Origin: JAVBOD01 sp031551045
Lineage (GTDB): Bacteria; Bacteroidota; Bacteroidia; Bacteroidales; UBA932
DNA: 11,450 nucleotides
Assembly (NCBI GenBank): GCA_031551045.1
Contig: JAVBOD010000089.1
Location: 1-11,450 of the forward strand
Reading direction: 5' to 3'
How positions within the stretch are numbered: the stretch's first letter is position 1; every line of letters begins with the position of its first letter. Shown piece after piece: positions 4,486 to 10,402 of this stretch. The notes beneath the pieces were generated by a model. The model worked only from the letters and a program-made list of their open reading frames with translations. It was not told where the DNA came from and made no database searches. Made by a program: the position numbers and the translations under genes.

Positions 4486-5256
4486 TTAGGCTTCAATGAC
4501 CAAGCCGTCGTAAGCCAAGCGGATATTTGCCGGAAGTTTTTTTTGCACCTCATGGTGTAAGCCCATTTGGTGCGAAATATGAGTGATGTAGGTCATGTGC
4601 GGCTGCAGTTCTTCGGCAAGCGCAACAACCTCCGGCAGGGAGAAATGCGTTAAATGTTTTTCGATGCGGACAGCATTGATAACTAAAGTATCCAATCCGC
4701 GGAGTTTTTCTTTCGATTCGTCCGATATGAAGCTGGCATCGGTAACATAAGCAAATGTTCCGATTCTAAATGCAAAAATCGGAAGCCGGTGGTGCATTAC
4801 ACGAACAGGTATAATTTCTACGCCGGCCACTTGAAACGGCCGCTCGTCGATTGTTTGCAGGTCGAATTCCGGTATCCCCGGATATTTTTTTTCGGCAAAG
4901 GCATAACTGTATTCCTTACGTAAAGCATCCTGTACCCGTTGTTCGGCATATATTTTCACCGCTTGTCCGGTAATGTAGTTGAATGCCCGTACATCGTCCA
5001 GCCCGGCCACATGGTCTTTGTGTTCATGCGTCAATAAAATGCCGTCTATATGCCGCACGTTGGCTTGCAGCATTTGTTGGCGGAAATCGGGCCCGGCATC
5101 AATTACGAATGACACCCCGTTGCCGGTGGCTACTAATACGGAAGCACGTAATCGCTTATCGTAGGGATTGGCGGAGCGGCACACGCCGCATTCGCATGCA
5201 ATCACCGGCACGCCTTGTGAAGTGCCGGTACCCAAAAAAGTGACCGTAAGTTTCAT
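4486..5256 (-). CDS. MBL-fold metal-dependent hydrolase, PhnP-like
   Basis: A 256-residue metallo-beta-lactamase-fold phosphodiesterase-type hydrolase. The metal-binding motif THEHKDH lies at 76-82, a further conserved His pair at 155-156, VTDAS with D173, and a late THISHQ at 225-230. Near the N-terminus, after LGTGTSQGVP, three cysteines (C21, C23, C26 in CECGVC) match the structural zinc site of PhnP-type proteins, which act on cyclic phosphates. There are no phn phosphonate genes nearby, so a housekeeping role, perhaps on cyclic nucleotides or RNA ends, is more likely than C-P lyase work. This is the usual 'MBL fold hydrolase' of Bacteroidota. It is divergent from the methyltransferase gene. 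The -7 box ends only 5 bases before the ATG, suggesting a leaderless or nearly leaderless mRNA. Confidence 0.9.
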   Translation of the reverse strand: MKLTVTFLGTGTSQGVPVIACECGVCRSANPYDKRLRASVLVATGNGVSFVIDAGPDFRQQMLQANVRHIDGILLTHEHKDHVAGLDDVRAFNYITGQAVKIYAEQRVQDALRKEYSYAFAEKKYPGIPEFDLQTIDERPFQVAGVEIIPVRVMHHRLPIFAFRIGTFAYVTDASFISDESKEKLRGLDTLVINAVRIEKHLTHFSLPEVVALAEELQPHMTYITHISHQMGLHHEVQKKLPANIRLAYDGLVIEA

Positions 5257-5261
5257 TCTTA

Positions 5262-5269
5262 CAAAGTTA
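5262..5269 (-). promoter_or_regulatory. Promoter -7 box of the MBL hydrolase gene
   Basis: On the - strand TAACTTTG matches TAnnTTTG and ends 5 bases before the ATG (5256). Transcription would begin at or next to the start codon. No clear -33 box is seen. This box overlaps the region where the -33 of the opposing promoter should sit. Confidence 0.6.
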
Positions 5270-5290
5270 GTGAAAATCGGCCTATTTTCT

Positions 5291-5298
5291 TACTTTTG
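5291..5298 (+). promoter_or_regulatory. Promoter -7 box of the RsmI-like methyltransferase gene
   Basis: TACTTTTG matches TAnnTTTG and lies 15 bases before the ATG at 5314, implying a leader of about 10 nt. The opposing hydrolase box is only 21 bp away on the other strand, so the two promoters probably compete for polymerase. Confidence 0.6.
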
Positions 5299-5313
5299 TA
5301 AAAATATTTCAGC

Positions 5314-6021
5314 ATGAATACCGGCAAACTTTTTTTACTCCCTGCCCCGCTGGGCGAAGGAGCGGTCGAGGATGTTATTCCGCAAGGCACAATGGCCATT
5401 GTACACTCGCTGCGCTTTTTTGTCGTGGAAGAATTGCGGACGGCTCGTCGGTATCTGCGCAAAGCCGGTATTCCGGCAGCTATTGATACCTTGACTTTTT
5501 TCGAGTTGAATGAGCACACTCCGGAAACCGATATTGAAACGTTCTTACAGCCCCTTTTAACCGGGAATGATATGGGTTTGCTGAGCGAAGCCGGCGCTCC
5601 GGCAGTGGCTGACCCGGGAGCTAATCTGGTAGCTTTGGCACACCGGAAAAATATTGAAGTAATTCCTTTAGTCGGCCCGTCCTCGTTATTATTGGCGCTC
5701 ATGGCTTCGGGGCTCAACGGGCAATCATTCGCTTTTGCCGGTTATTTGCCGGTGAAAAACCCCGACCGCCAGCAACGCTTGCGGCAGTTGGAAAAACGCT
5801 CTATCGCCGAACGGCAAACGCAACTTTTCATAGAAACACCGTATCGGAACCATGCCTTGTTAGAAGATATGTTGGCCGTGTGCCTGCCGGAAACCCGCTT
5901 GTGTGTTGCAGCCAACATTACGCAGCCCGATGCATTTATCCGTACCCAAACAGTGGGCGAGTGGAAAAAAACAGCCGTGGATATTCATAAAAAACCCTGC
6001 ATCTTTTTGATGCAGGGTTAA
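5314..6021 (+). CDS. SAM-dependent methyltransferase, tetrapyrrole-methylase fold (RsmI-like)
   Basis: A 235-residue relative of RsmI, the enzyme that 2'-O-methylates C1402 of 16S rRNA. Family motifs appear in order: FLLPAPLGEG at the N-terminus (RsmI has the related P-T-P-I-G), LLSEAGAPAVADPG at 89-102 (SAM-site loop), PLVGPSS at 118-124, FAGYLP at 141-146 and FIETPYRN at 172-179. It is shorter than typical RsmI (about 280) and lacks its C-terminal extension. It ends right after the core fold, in the manner of the second, smaller RsmI paralogue common in Bacteroidota. An rRNA target is therefore likely but unproven, so no symbol is given. The last codons form the stem of the convergent FKBP-operon terminator. 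Confidence 0.87.
   Translation: MNTGKLFLLPAPLGEGAVEDVIPQGTMAIVHSLRFFVVEELRTARRYLRKAGIPAAIDTLTFFELNEHTPETDIETFLQPLLTGNDMGLLSEAGAPAVADPGANLVALAHRKNIEVIPLVGPSSLLLALMASGLNGQSFAFAGYLPVKNPDRQQRLRQLEKRSIAERQTQLFIETPYRNHALLEDMLAVCLPETRLCVAANITQPDAFIRTQTVGEWKKTAVDIHKKPCIFLMQG
5989..6019 (-). terminator. Intrinsic terminator of the nrnA-FKBP operon, embedded in the methyltransferase 3' end
   Basis: On the - strand, AACCCTGCATC (6019-6009) and GATGCAGGGTT (6003-5993) form a perfect 11-pair stem with a five-A loop, followed by a run of six T (5994-5989). It begins 5 bp after the last FKBP stop codon. On the + strand the same stem encodes the last methyltransferase codons, with a TTTTT loop but only a weak T-tail (TTAAACTTATT), so termination should be stronger for the - strand operon. 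Confidence 0.88.
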
Positions 6022-6023
6022 AC

Positions 6024-6974
6024 TTATTCGTTAGCAACCTTCCCTATTTCGAGTTTGATATAGAAACATAACGGAGAGTATGGTTGTATTTGCCCCTGCC
6101 TGTTTTCTTTGTATCCATAATCGGACGAGAAAAAGGTATATACTTCACTCTTGTCGGTCATCAAGTTCAGCGCCTTTTTAAAACCTTCGACAAAAGACAT
6201 TTCCGATTTGATAACGGTCATAGGCCCATAGGTTCTACTGCTTTGGTATATCTTGTATTTAGCCGCAGTATCCGCAATATTCGTATCGAATACAAAACCG
6301 TCTAACAGATACCCCACATAGGATATTTTCAAGGTATCCGAGGCTCCGGCCGTATCGGCGGCATTGGCCGGCCCTGTGAAATAGAAATCGTATGCCAAAG
6401 AGTCTAAGCCCGGAAAACGGTTAGCTCCAAAATTTTTCAATGTATCGGTTTGCCACCGGGCAATATCGGGAACCACTTCCACCAAGGTTACATCCATCTG
6501 TACCGGAGTAGAATATGTCCGCTTTCCTCCCTCGGTATAAGAGGATAGCCACGAAGGCATGATAAAGCTAACGCTTTCGCCGGCAGTCATGCCTTTAAGC
6601 ACTTCTTCCAAACCCAGCATTAGGCTGTTAACGCCTATACTTGTTATAGAAGGCCCGAAGTATAAAGTATCTTTGTAGGAGCCTATTTGCTTGGACAGAG
6701 AGTCGTTGGTAGTTTCGGAAATAGAACCCGAGAGTGTACGTATGGTGTAGCGGATAAATGCATATTGCCCGTCTTGCGGAGCCGGAGAGCCCGTTCCCCG
6801 TGGTGAAATATAATAAAGCCCTGAGGGTGATTGTTCATAAGGGCCATAGAGCGTATTATAAGCATCCAGGTATTTTCGTTCAGCATCGTCGGCGTTCACA
6901 GAGACTTCCCTGGCACAGCTTACCGCTACTATTAATAAACCCAAGCCTATAAAAAGTAGATTAACCTTCTTCAT
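6024..6974 (-). CDS. Lipoprotein with two FKBP-type peptidyl-prolyl isomerase domains
   Basis: A 316-residue envelope lipoprotein. The signal peptide runs from MKKVN through a hydrophobic core to the lipobox AVSC, with C20 as the lipidated residue. Two FKBP-like domains follow, near residues 68-168 and 213-312. The first has TLSGSISETTN where the family has DG-x-V/I-F-D, so the active-site aspartate is missing; it also holds LMLGLEEVLKGMTAGE. The second keeps DGFVFDTN (225-232), FVEGFKKALNLM and a late YGYKENRQGQIQPYSP resembling the usual AYG...IPPN segment. Only the second domain therefore looks catalytically orthodox. It is the last gene of the nrnA operon, 4 bp after the previous FKBP gene and 5 bp before the terminator stem. 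Role inferred: folding of exported proteins at the periplasmic or outer-membrane face. Confidence 0.87.
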   Translation of the reverse strand: MKKVNLLFIGLGLLIVAVSCAREVSVNADDAERKYLDAYNTLYGPYEQSPSGLYYISPRGTGSPAPQDGQYAFIRYTIRTLSGSISETTNDSLSKQIGSYKDTLYFGPSITSIGVNSLMLGLEEVLKGMTAGESVSFIMPSWLSSYTEGGKRTYSTPVQMDVTLVEVVPDIARWQTDTLKNFGANRFPGLDSLAYDFYFTGPANAADTAGASDTLKISYVGYLLDGFVFDTNIADTAAKYKIYQSSRTYGPMTVIKSEMSFVEGFKKALNLMTDKSEVYTFFSSDYGYKENRQGQIQPYSPLCFYIKLEIGKVANE

Positions 6975-6978
6975 AGTA

Positions 6979-7521
6979 TTAATTTTTTTTGACTTTTTCC
7001 AAATAAATATTGAATAACAAAGGAGACAGCGGGGGAACTATTCCCACTGACTTATTGCCGTAACCTTGTGCCGCCGAAAATACAATTTGAGCTTGCTCGC
7101 CTGCTTTCATGCCCATCAGCCCGTTGTCTAAGCCGGGAATGTAAAAACCTTGTCCGGCAATACCCTTCCCTAAATCACTATGCGGATAAAGGCTTCCGGC
7201 ATCTGTACGCGATGAGTCCGGTAAATTGGTATCGAAATCAGGGCCTCTTCCATTTGAAAATATAGAGGCCACATATAGAAATTCTACCGAATCGCCGGAT
7301 GCTACGACATCTCCTGTGCCGTATTTGTAAATTAAACGGTAGGAACTGTTATTGGCAACTACCTCCAGTGCTTTCACCGAATCCGCAGCCGTTAATTGTG
7401 CATTGATATAATTATCTATAGCCACCTCTTGTGATAATAACGTTTCTTTTTCATTTTCCGAAGTGCAAGCTCCAAAAAACGAAATTATAATAAAACCTTT
7501 GAGTATGACTTTGTATTTCAT
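6979..7521 (-). CDS. FKBP-type peptidyl-prolyl cis-trans isomerase lipoprotein (middle of three)
   Basis: A 180-residue lipoprotein with a signal peptide ending in FGAC (C19 lipidated), a helical linker of about 55 residues, and one FKBP domain at about 76-178. The active-site region DFDT (95-98) retains the canonical Phe-Asp, followed by YIPGLDNGLMGMKAGE (127-141), the usual substrate-pocket segment with Leu instead of Trp. AQGYG and IVPPLSPLLFNIYLEKV close the fold. An insertion of about 20 residues lies between DFDT and the pocket segment. The gene lies 7 bp after one FKBP gene and 4 bp before the next. Of the trio it has the most complete active site. The domain call is firm; the client proteins are unknown. 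Confidence 0.9.
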   Translation of the reverse strand: MKYKVILKGFIIISFFGACTSENEKETLLSQEVAIDNYINAQLTAADSVKALEVVANNSSYRLIYKYGTGDVVASGDSVEFLYVASIFSNGRGPDFDTNLPDSSRTDAGSLYPHSDLGKGIAGQGFYIPGLDNGLMGMKAGEQAQIVFSAAQGYGNKSVGIVPPLSPLLFNIYLEKVKKN

Positions 7522-7528
7522 AGTTAGT

Positions 7529-8053
7529 TTAATGTGACACTAATTTTAGTACGTCCACCTCATATAGTAAAATACTGCGCGCTCCTATTTTGTTCCTATC
7601 GCCAACCAGCCCATATGCCAAATGCGGCGGAAAAATAAAACGGGCTTGCGCTCCTTCCCTTAACCGCATAGCGGCACGGTGTAGCCCTGCAATTTCAACA
7701 CTTTTTCCCACTACAAATTCATGTATCTGGCCGGTATAATATACGGTACCGTCCAGCGCTTTTACCGTGCAATTCAGTTCAATTACAGCTCCGTCAACGG
7801 CTGTAGCTCCGGCGCCTTCTTTCATAATCATCCCATAGTAACCGTCCGGATAAAAATCCATTGGCCATTGCTTGCGCTTAATGAATGCTTCTATAATATC
7901 TTTATCTTTCTCCGTCAGCTGTTTGTTTACTTCTATCAACGCATTTTTGTCAAGCCCCGGTTGAATATGCCGGCCTTGTTTCTTCTCTTGGCACGATGCG
8001 GCTATGAGAAGGCATCCCAAACCTATTACTACGTTACGCGTCCAGTAGTTCAT
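7529..8053 (-). CDS. FKBP-type peptidyl-prolyl isomerase lipoprotein, GldI-like (first of three)
   Basis: A 174-residue lipoprotein with signal peptide and lipobox AASC (C21). A helical region (about 36-62) precedes a C-terminal FKBP domain at 87-172 with GAVIELNCTVKALDGTVYYTG, RLREGAQARFIFPPHLAYG (130-148) and the closing LLYEVDVLKL. The family's Phe-Asp is replaced by Tyr-Tyr (105-106), and the pocket segment IPGW is IAGL, so isomerase activity may be weak or lost while folding or chaperone use remains possible. Layout and length resemble GldI of gliding Flavobacteria, but no other gliding genes are present, so the symbol is withheld. Its ATG lies inside the nrnA 3' end (20-bp overlap), implying translational coupling. 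Confidence 0.88.
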   Translation of the reverse strand: MNYWTRNVVIGLGCLLIAASCQEKKQGRHIQPGLDKNALIEVNKQLTEKDKDIIEAFIKRKQWPMDFYPDGYYGMIMKEGAGATAVDGAVIELNCTVKALDGTVYYTGQIHEFVVGKSVEIAGLHRAAMRLREGAQARFIFPPHLAYGLVGDRNKIGARSILLYEVDVLKLVSH

Positions 8054-9062
8054 CCTTGTATTCCTGTAATGATTGCCGGAAAAGGGCTACTGCTTCATCC
8101 AACGAAACGTTCAGTTTACCCCCGGCGGCATTTTTATGGCCTCCTCCAAAAAAATGAGCACGCGCAAATTCATTGACGGAAAATTCGCCTTTCGAACGGA
8201 AAGAAAGCCGGATGTTATCATGGTTTTCTGCAAAGAAAGCAGATAACACAATGCCTTTGATACTTAAAGGGAAATTAACAAATCCCTCCGTGTCGCCTAT
8301 TTGATAGTTGAATTTATCTAATTCTTTTCTGGACAGAGCAATGTAGGCAGCCCGGTATCCGGGAATAACAACCAACTTTTCTTGTAGGGCATAGCCTAAT
8401 AAACGAAGCCTGTCTTCCGAATAATTATCATATATTTTACTATGGATAAGGTCTTTATCTATTCCCGTACGAATTAACTCAGCCACTGTTTCGAAGGTTC
8501 GCGGATTAGAGCAATTATTCCTAAAATCGTTGGTATCAGTCATAATCCCCGCATAAATGGCGCTTGCTACTACCGGCGAAATAGTATCTTCGTAGTGTAA
8601 TCCTTTCAATAGCAGGTAAACGAGCTCTGCAGCCGAACAACTGCCCACGTTCCAAAACATAAATTTAAAAGTACTGCTGTCCGGTTCCAAATGATGGTCG
8701 ATGAGCACTTTTATGGCCGGTAAACCGAGTACATATGTTCCTAATTCATCGAGCCGTTGCAGGTTATTAAAATCTATACAAACCACGATATCGGCATTCG
8801 TTAATAATTGCTGGGCTTTTCGAGGCTCATCCTTGTATATGATGATATCGGAGGCTCCTTCCATCCAGTGCAAGAAGTCGGGGAAACGATTGGGCGCTAC
8901 TATTTCTATTTGATGTTCGCGCGCTTTCAGGCTGTGTTTTAATGCTAAGCATGCACCGATGGCGTCACCATCGGGGTTTACATGTGCCAAGGCCACTATC
9001 TTTTTAGGAGTGGCTAATAATTCCCCGAAAGCATGTATATCTGTGGTGTTCAACATTTCCAT
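8034..9062 (-). CDS. nrnA: DHH/DHHA1 phosphoesterase, NrnA-type oligoribonuclease / pAp phosphatase
   Basis: A 342-residue manganese-dependent phosphoesterase. DHH-domain motifs in order: HVNPDGDAIGA at 27-37 (H27, D31, D33), CIDFN with D97, IDHH at 121-124 (the name-giving triad) and IMTDTNDF with D176. The C-terminal DHHA1 substrate-binding domain has GGGHKNAAGG at 306-315. NrnA degrades RNA fragments of 2-5 nt and converts pAp to AMP in the cytoplasm. The length is slightly above the family's usual 310-335. M1 and M3 are both possible starts; the -7 box at 9077-9084 leaves a leader of only about 8 or 14 nt. It heads an operon with three FKBP lipoprotein genes, the first overlapping its end, a pairing without an obvious metabolic link. 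Confidence 0.93.
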   Translation of the reverse strand: MEMLNTTDIHAFGELLATPKKIVALAHVNPDGDAIGACLALKHSLKAREHQIEIVAPNRFPDFLHWMEGASDIIIYKDEPRKAQQLLTNADIVVCIDFNNLQRLDELGTYVLGLPAIKVLIDHHLEPDSSTFKFMFWNVGSCSAAELVYLLLKGLHYEDTISPVVASAIYAGIMTDTNDFRNNCSNPRTFETVAELIRTGIDKDLIHSKIYDNYSEDRLRLLGYALQEKLVVIPGYRAAYIALSRKELDKFNYQIGDTEGFVNFPLSIKGIVLSAFFAENHDNIRLSFRSKGEFSVNEFARAHFFGGGHKNAAGGKLNVSLDEAVALFRQSLQEYKDELLDA

Positions 9063-9076
9063 TCAACTTTAATCTA

Positions 9077-9084
9077 CAAAGATA
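9077..9084 (-). promoter_or_regulatory. Promoter -7 box of the nrnA-FKBP operon
   Basis: TATCTTTG on the - strand matches TAnnTTTG and is identical to the rplY and rpmE2 boxes. It lies 14 bases before the nrnA ATG and only 2 bases from the T-tail of the rpmE2 terminator, so the terminator hairpin occupies its -33 region. No separate -33 box is visible. Confidence 0.68.
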
Positions 9085-9086
9085 AT

Positions 9087-9116
9087 AAAAAAGCCCTACC
9101 TGAGACGGCAGAGCTT
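9087..9116 (-). terminator. Intrinsic terminator of rpmE2
   Basis: On the - strand AAGCTCTGCC (9116-9107) pairs with GGTAGGGCTT (9100-9091), ten pairs including two G-U, around a six-base loop, followed by six T (9092-9087). It begins about 21 bp after the L31 stop codon and separates rpmE2 from nrnA. Confidence 0.85.
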
Positions 9117-9137
9117 CTTTTTTCTTAAAAAAAACGG

Positions 9138-9392
9138 TTATTTCTTTTCCAAATGTTTGTAGCGGTTACGGAATTTATCCACACGGCCGGCAGTATCCAC
9201 CAATTTCATCTTACCGGTGTAGAAAGGGTGCGACGTATTGGAAATTTCGACCTTATATAAAGGGTATTCCACGCCGTCAATCGTAATCGTTTCCCTGGTG
9301 TTCACACAAGAACGGGTGATGAATGTATGCTCATTCGACATATCTTTGAAAGCAACCATGCGGTAAGCGTCCGGATGTATTTCTTTTTTCAT
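9138..9392 (-). CDS. rpmE2: 50S ribosomal protein L31, type B
   Basis: An 84-residue type B L31, from MKKEIHPDAYRMVAF to NRYKHLEKK. The zinc-binding cysteine pairs of type A L31 are absent (only one Cys, in RSCVNT), so this is the zinc-independent C- form, which sits at the interface of the two ribosomal subunits. The frame is open upstream to an ATG at 9425, but that codon overlaps the -7 box (9423-9430) and would add 11 unconserved residues, so 9392 is the start. It has its own promoter just after phoH and its own terminator, so it is a single-gene unit. In many bacteria such L31 forms respond to zinc limitation; no Zur-like palindrome is obvious here and no type A copy lies in the window. 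Confidence 0.94.
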   Translation of the reverse strand: MKKEIHPDAYRMVAFKDMSNEHTFITRSCVNTRETITIDGVEYPLYKVEISNTSHPFYTGKMKLVDTAGRVDKFRNRYKHLEKK

Positions 9393-9422
9393 AATTACAG
9401 TGTTCTTTTTCAAATTGGGCTG

Positions 9423-9452
9423 CAAAGATACAATTATTTTTTAATATACAAA
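9423..9452 (-). promoter_or_regulatory. Promoter of rpmE2
   Basis: On the - strand TTTG (9452-9449), an 18-bp A/T-rich spacer and TATCTTTG (9430-9423). Both boxes match the Bacteroidota consensus. It begins 5 bases past the phoH stop codon and leaves 30 nt between the -7 box and the L31 ATG. It decides the start of L31, because the longer frame would begin inside the -7 box. Confidence 0.78.
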
Positions 9453-9456
9453 ATTT

Positions 9457-10401
9457 TTATTTTTCAGGTTCAAAAGCGTTGACAATATGTTTTACCAAAG
9501 GATGGCGAACAATGTCGCGTTTATCAAACATAATAATGCCTATCCCTTTGATTTTTTTTAACAACTCCACTGTTTTAAGCAATCCCGAGTCGCTTTTGCG
9601 CGGCAAGTCCACTTGAGTCGCATCACCGGTAACAATGAATTTTGCACTGTTTCCCATGCGGGTAAGGAACATTTTCAATTGCCCGGATGTGGTGTTCTGC
9701 GCCTCGTCGAGAATGACACATGCGCTATCGAGCGTACGGCCTCGCATGTACGCAAGCGGAGCTATCTGTACGGTTCCGTCTTCTATGTAGCTTTGCAGTT
9801 TTTTGCCGGGAATCATGTCGTGGAGGGCATCGTATAACGGCTGCAAATAGGGGTCGAGTTTTTCTTTCATATCGCCGGGTAGAAAGCCAAGGCGCTCCCC
9901 TGCTTCTACCGCCGGACGTGTCAAAATAATTCGTTTCACTTCTTTATTTTTCAAGGCTTTAACGGCTAACGCTATGGCCGTGTAGGTTTTCCCGGAACCT
10001 GCGGGGCCTATCGCAAAAAGCAAATCGTTTTTAGCATAGGCCGACACCAATTTTTTTTGATTGGGAGTGCGGGCGCGGATGATACGGCCGTCGGTACCAT
10101 ATAAAATTATATCGGACAATGCCGGGCTTGTATCTTTTCCGGTATCCGTATTGTGTTCAAATAAAGAGATAATGTCATCTTCGGTAATGCGTCCTTTACG
10201 GGCATAAATGCTGAGTAAATCGGATAATTTTTGTTCAAATTCGTCAATTTCCGAAGAAGACCCCAAAACTTTGATATCACTCCCCCGTGCTACGATTTTC
10301 AATTTCGGGAAGCGATCCTTCATGCGGTCGAATAAAGCATTGTTGACCCCGTATAATTCTAACGGATCGATACCTTCGACGGTTATAAGTTTTTCGTTCA
10401 T
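9457..10401 (-). CDS. phoH: PhoH-family ATPase
   Basis: A 314-residue cytoplasmic P-loop protein of the PhoH/PhoL type, linked in other bacteria to RNA metabolism and ribosome-related work together with YbeY. The N-terminal 90 residues include a KH-like RNA-binding region (DRFPKLKIVARGSDIKVLG, about 29-47). The PhoH ATPase domain follows: TPNQKKLV at 112-119, Walker A GPAGSGKT at 132-139, TRPAVEAGERLGFLPGD at 161-177, Walker B VILDEAQN at 229-236, VTGDATQVDLP at 257-267 and a late DIVRHPLVKHIV. All motifs are intact and the length is normal. It starts one base after the CapA-like stop, so the two are co-transcribed. The rpmE2 promoter begins right behind its stop codon. Confidence 0.95.
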   Translation of the reverse strand: MNEKLITVEGIDPLELYGVNNALFDRMKDRFPKLKIVARGSDIKVLGSSSEIDEFEQKLSDLLSIYARKGRITEDDIISLFEHNTDTGKDTSPALSDIILYGTDGRIIRARTPNQKKLVSAYAKNDLLFAIGPAGSGKTYTAIALAVKALKNKEVKRIILTRPAVEAGERLGFLPGDMKEKLDPYLQPLYDALHDMIPGKKLQSYIEDGTVQIAPLAYMRGRTLDSACVILDEAQNTTSGQLKMFLTRMGNSAKFIVTGDATQVDLPRKSDSGLLKTVELLKKIKGIGIIMFDKRDIVRHPLVKHIVNAFEPEK

Positions 10402-10402
10402 A

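Noticed and set aside
5259..5717. 152-codon - frame opposite the methyltransferase gene
   Set aside because: It runs antisense to conserved methyltransferase motifs and covers the divergent promoter region; no recognisable domain.
7721..8176. 151-codon + frame opposite the first FKBP gene and nrnA
   Set aside because: It is antisense to two well-supported overlapping genes, has a Tyr/Phe/His-rich composition typical of shadow frames, and no upstream promoter box.
9393..9425. Longer N-terminus for L31 starting at 9425
   Set aside because: The start codon would lie in the -7 box, and the extra 11 residues are not part of the family; 9392 gives the standard MKKEIHP start.
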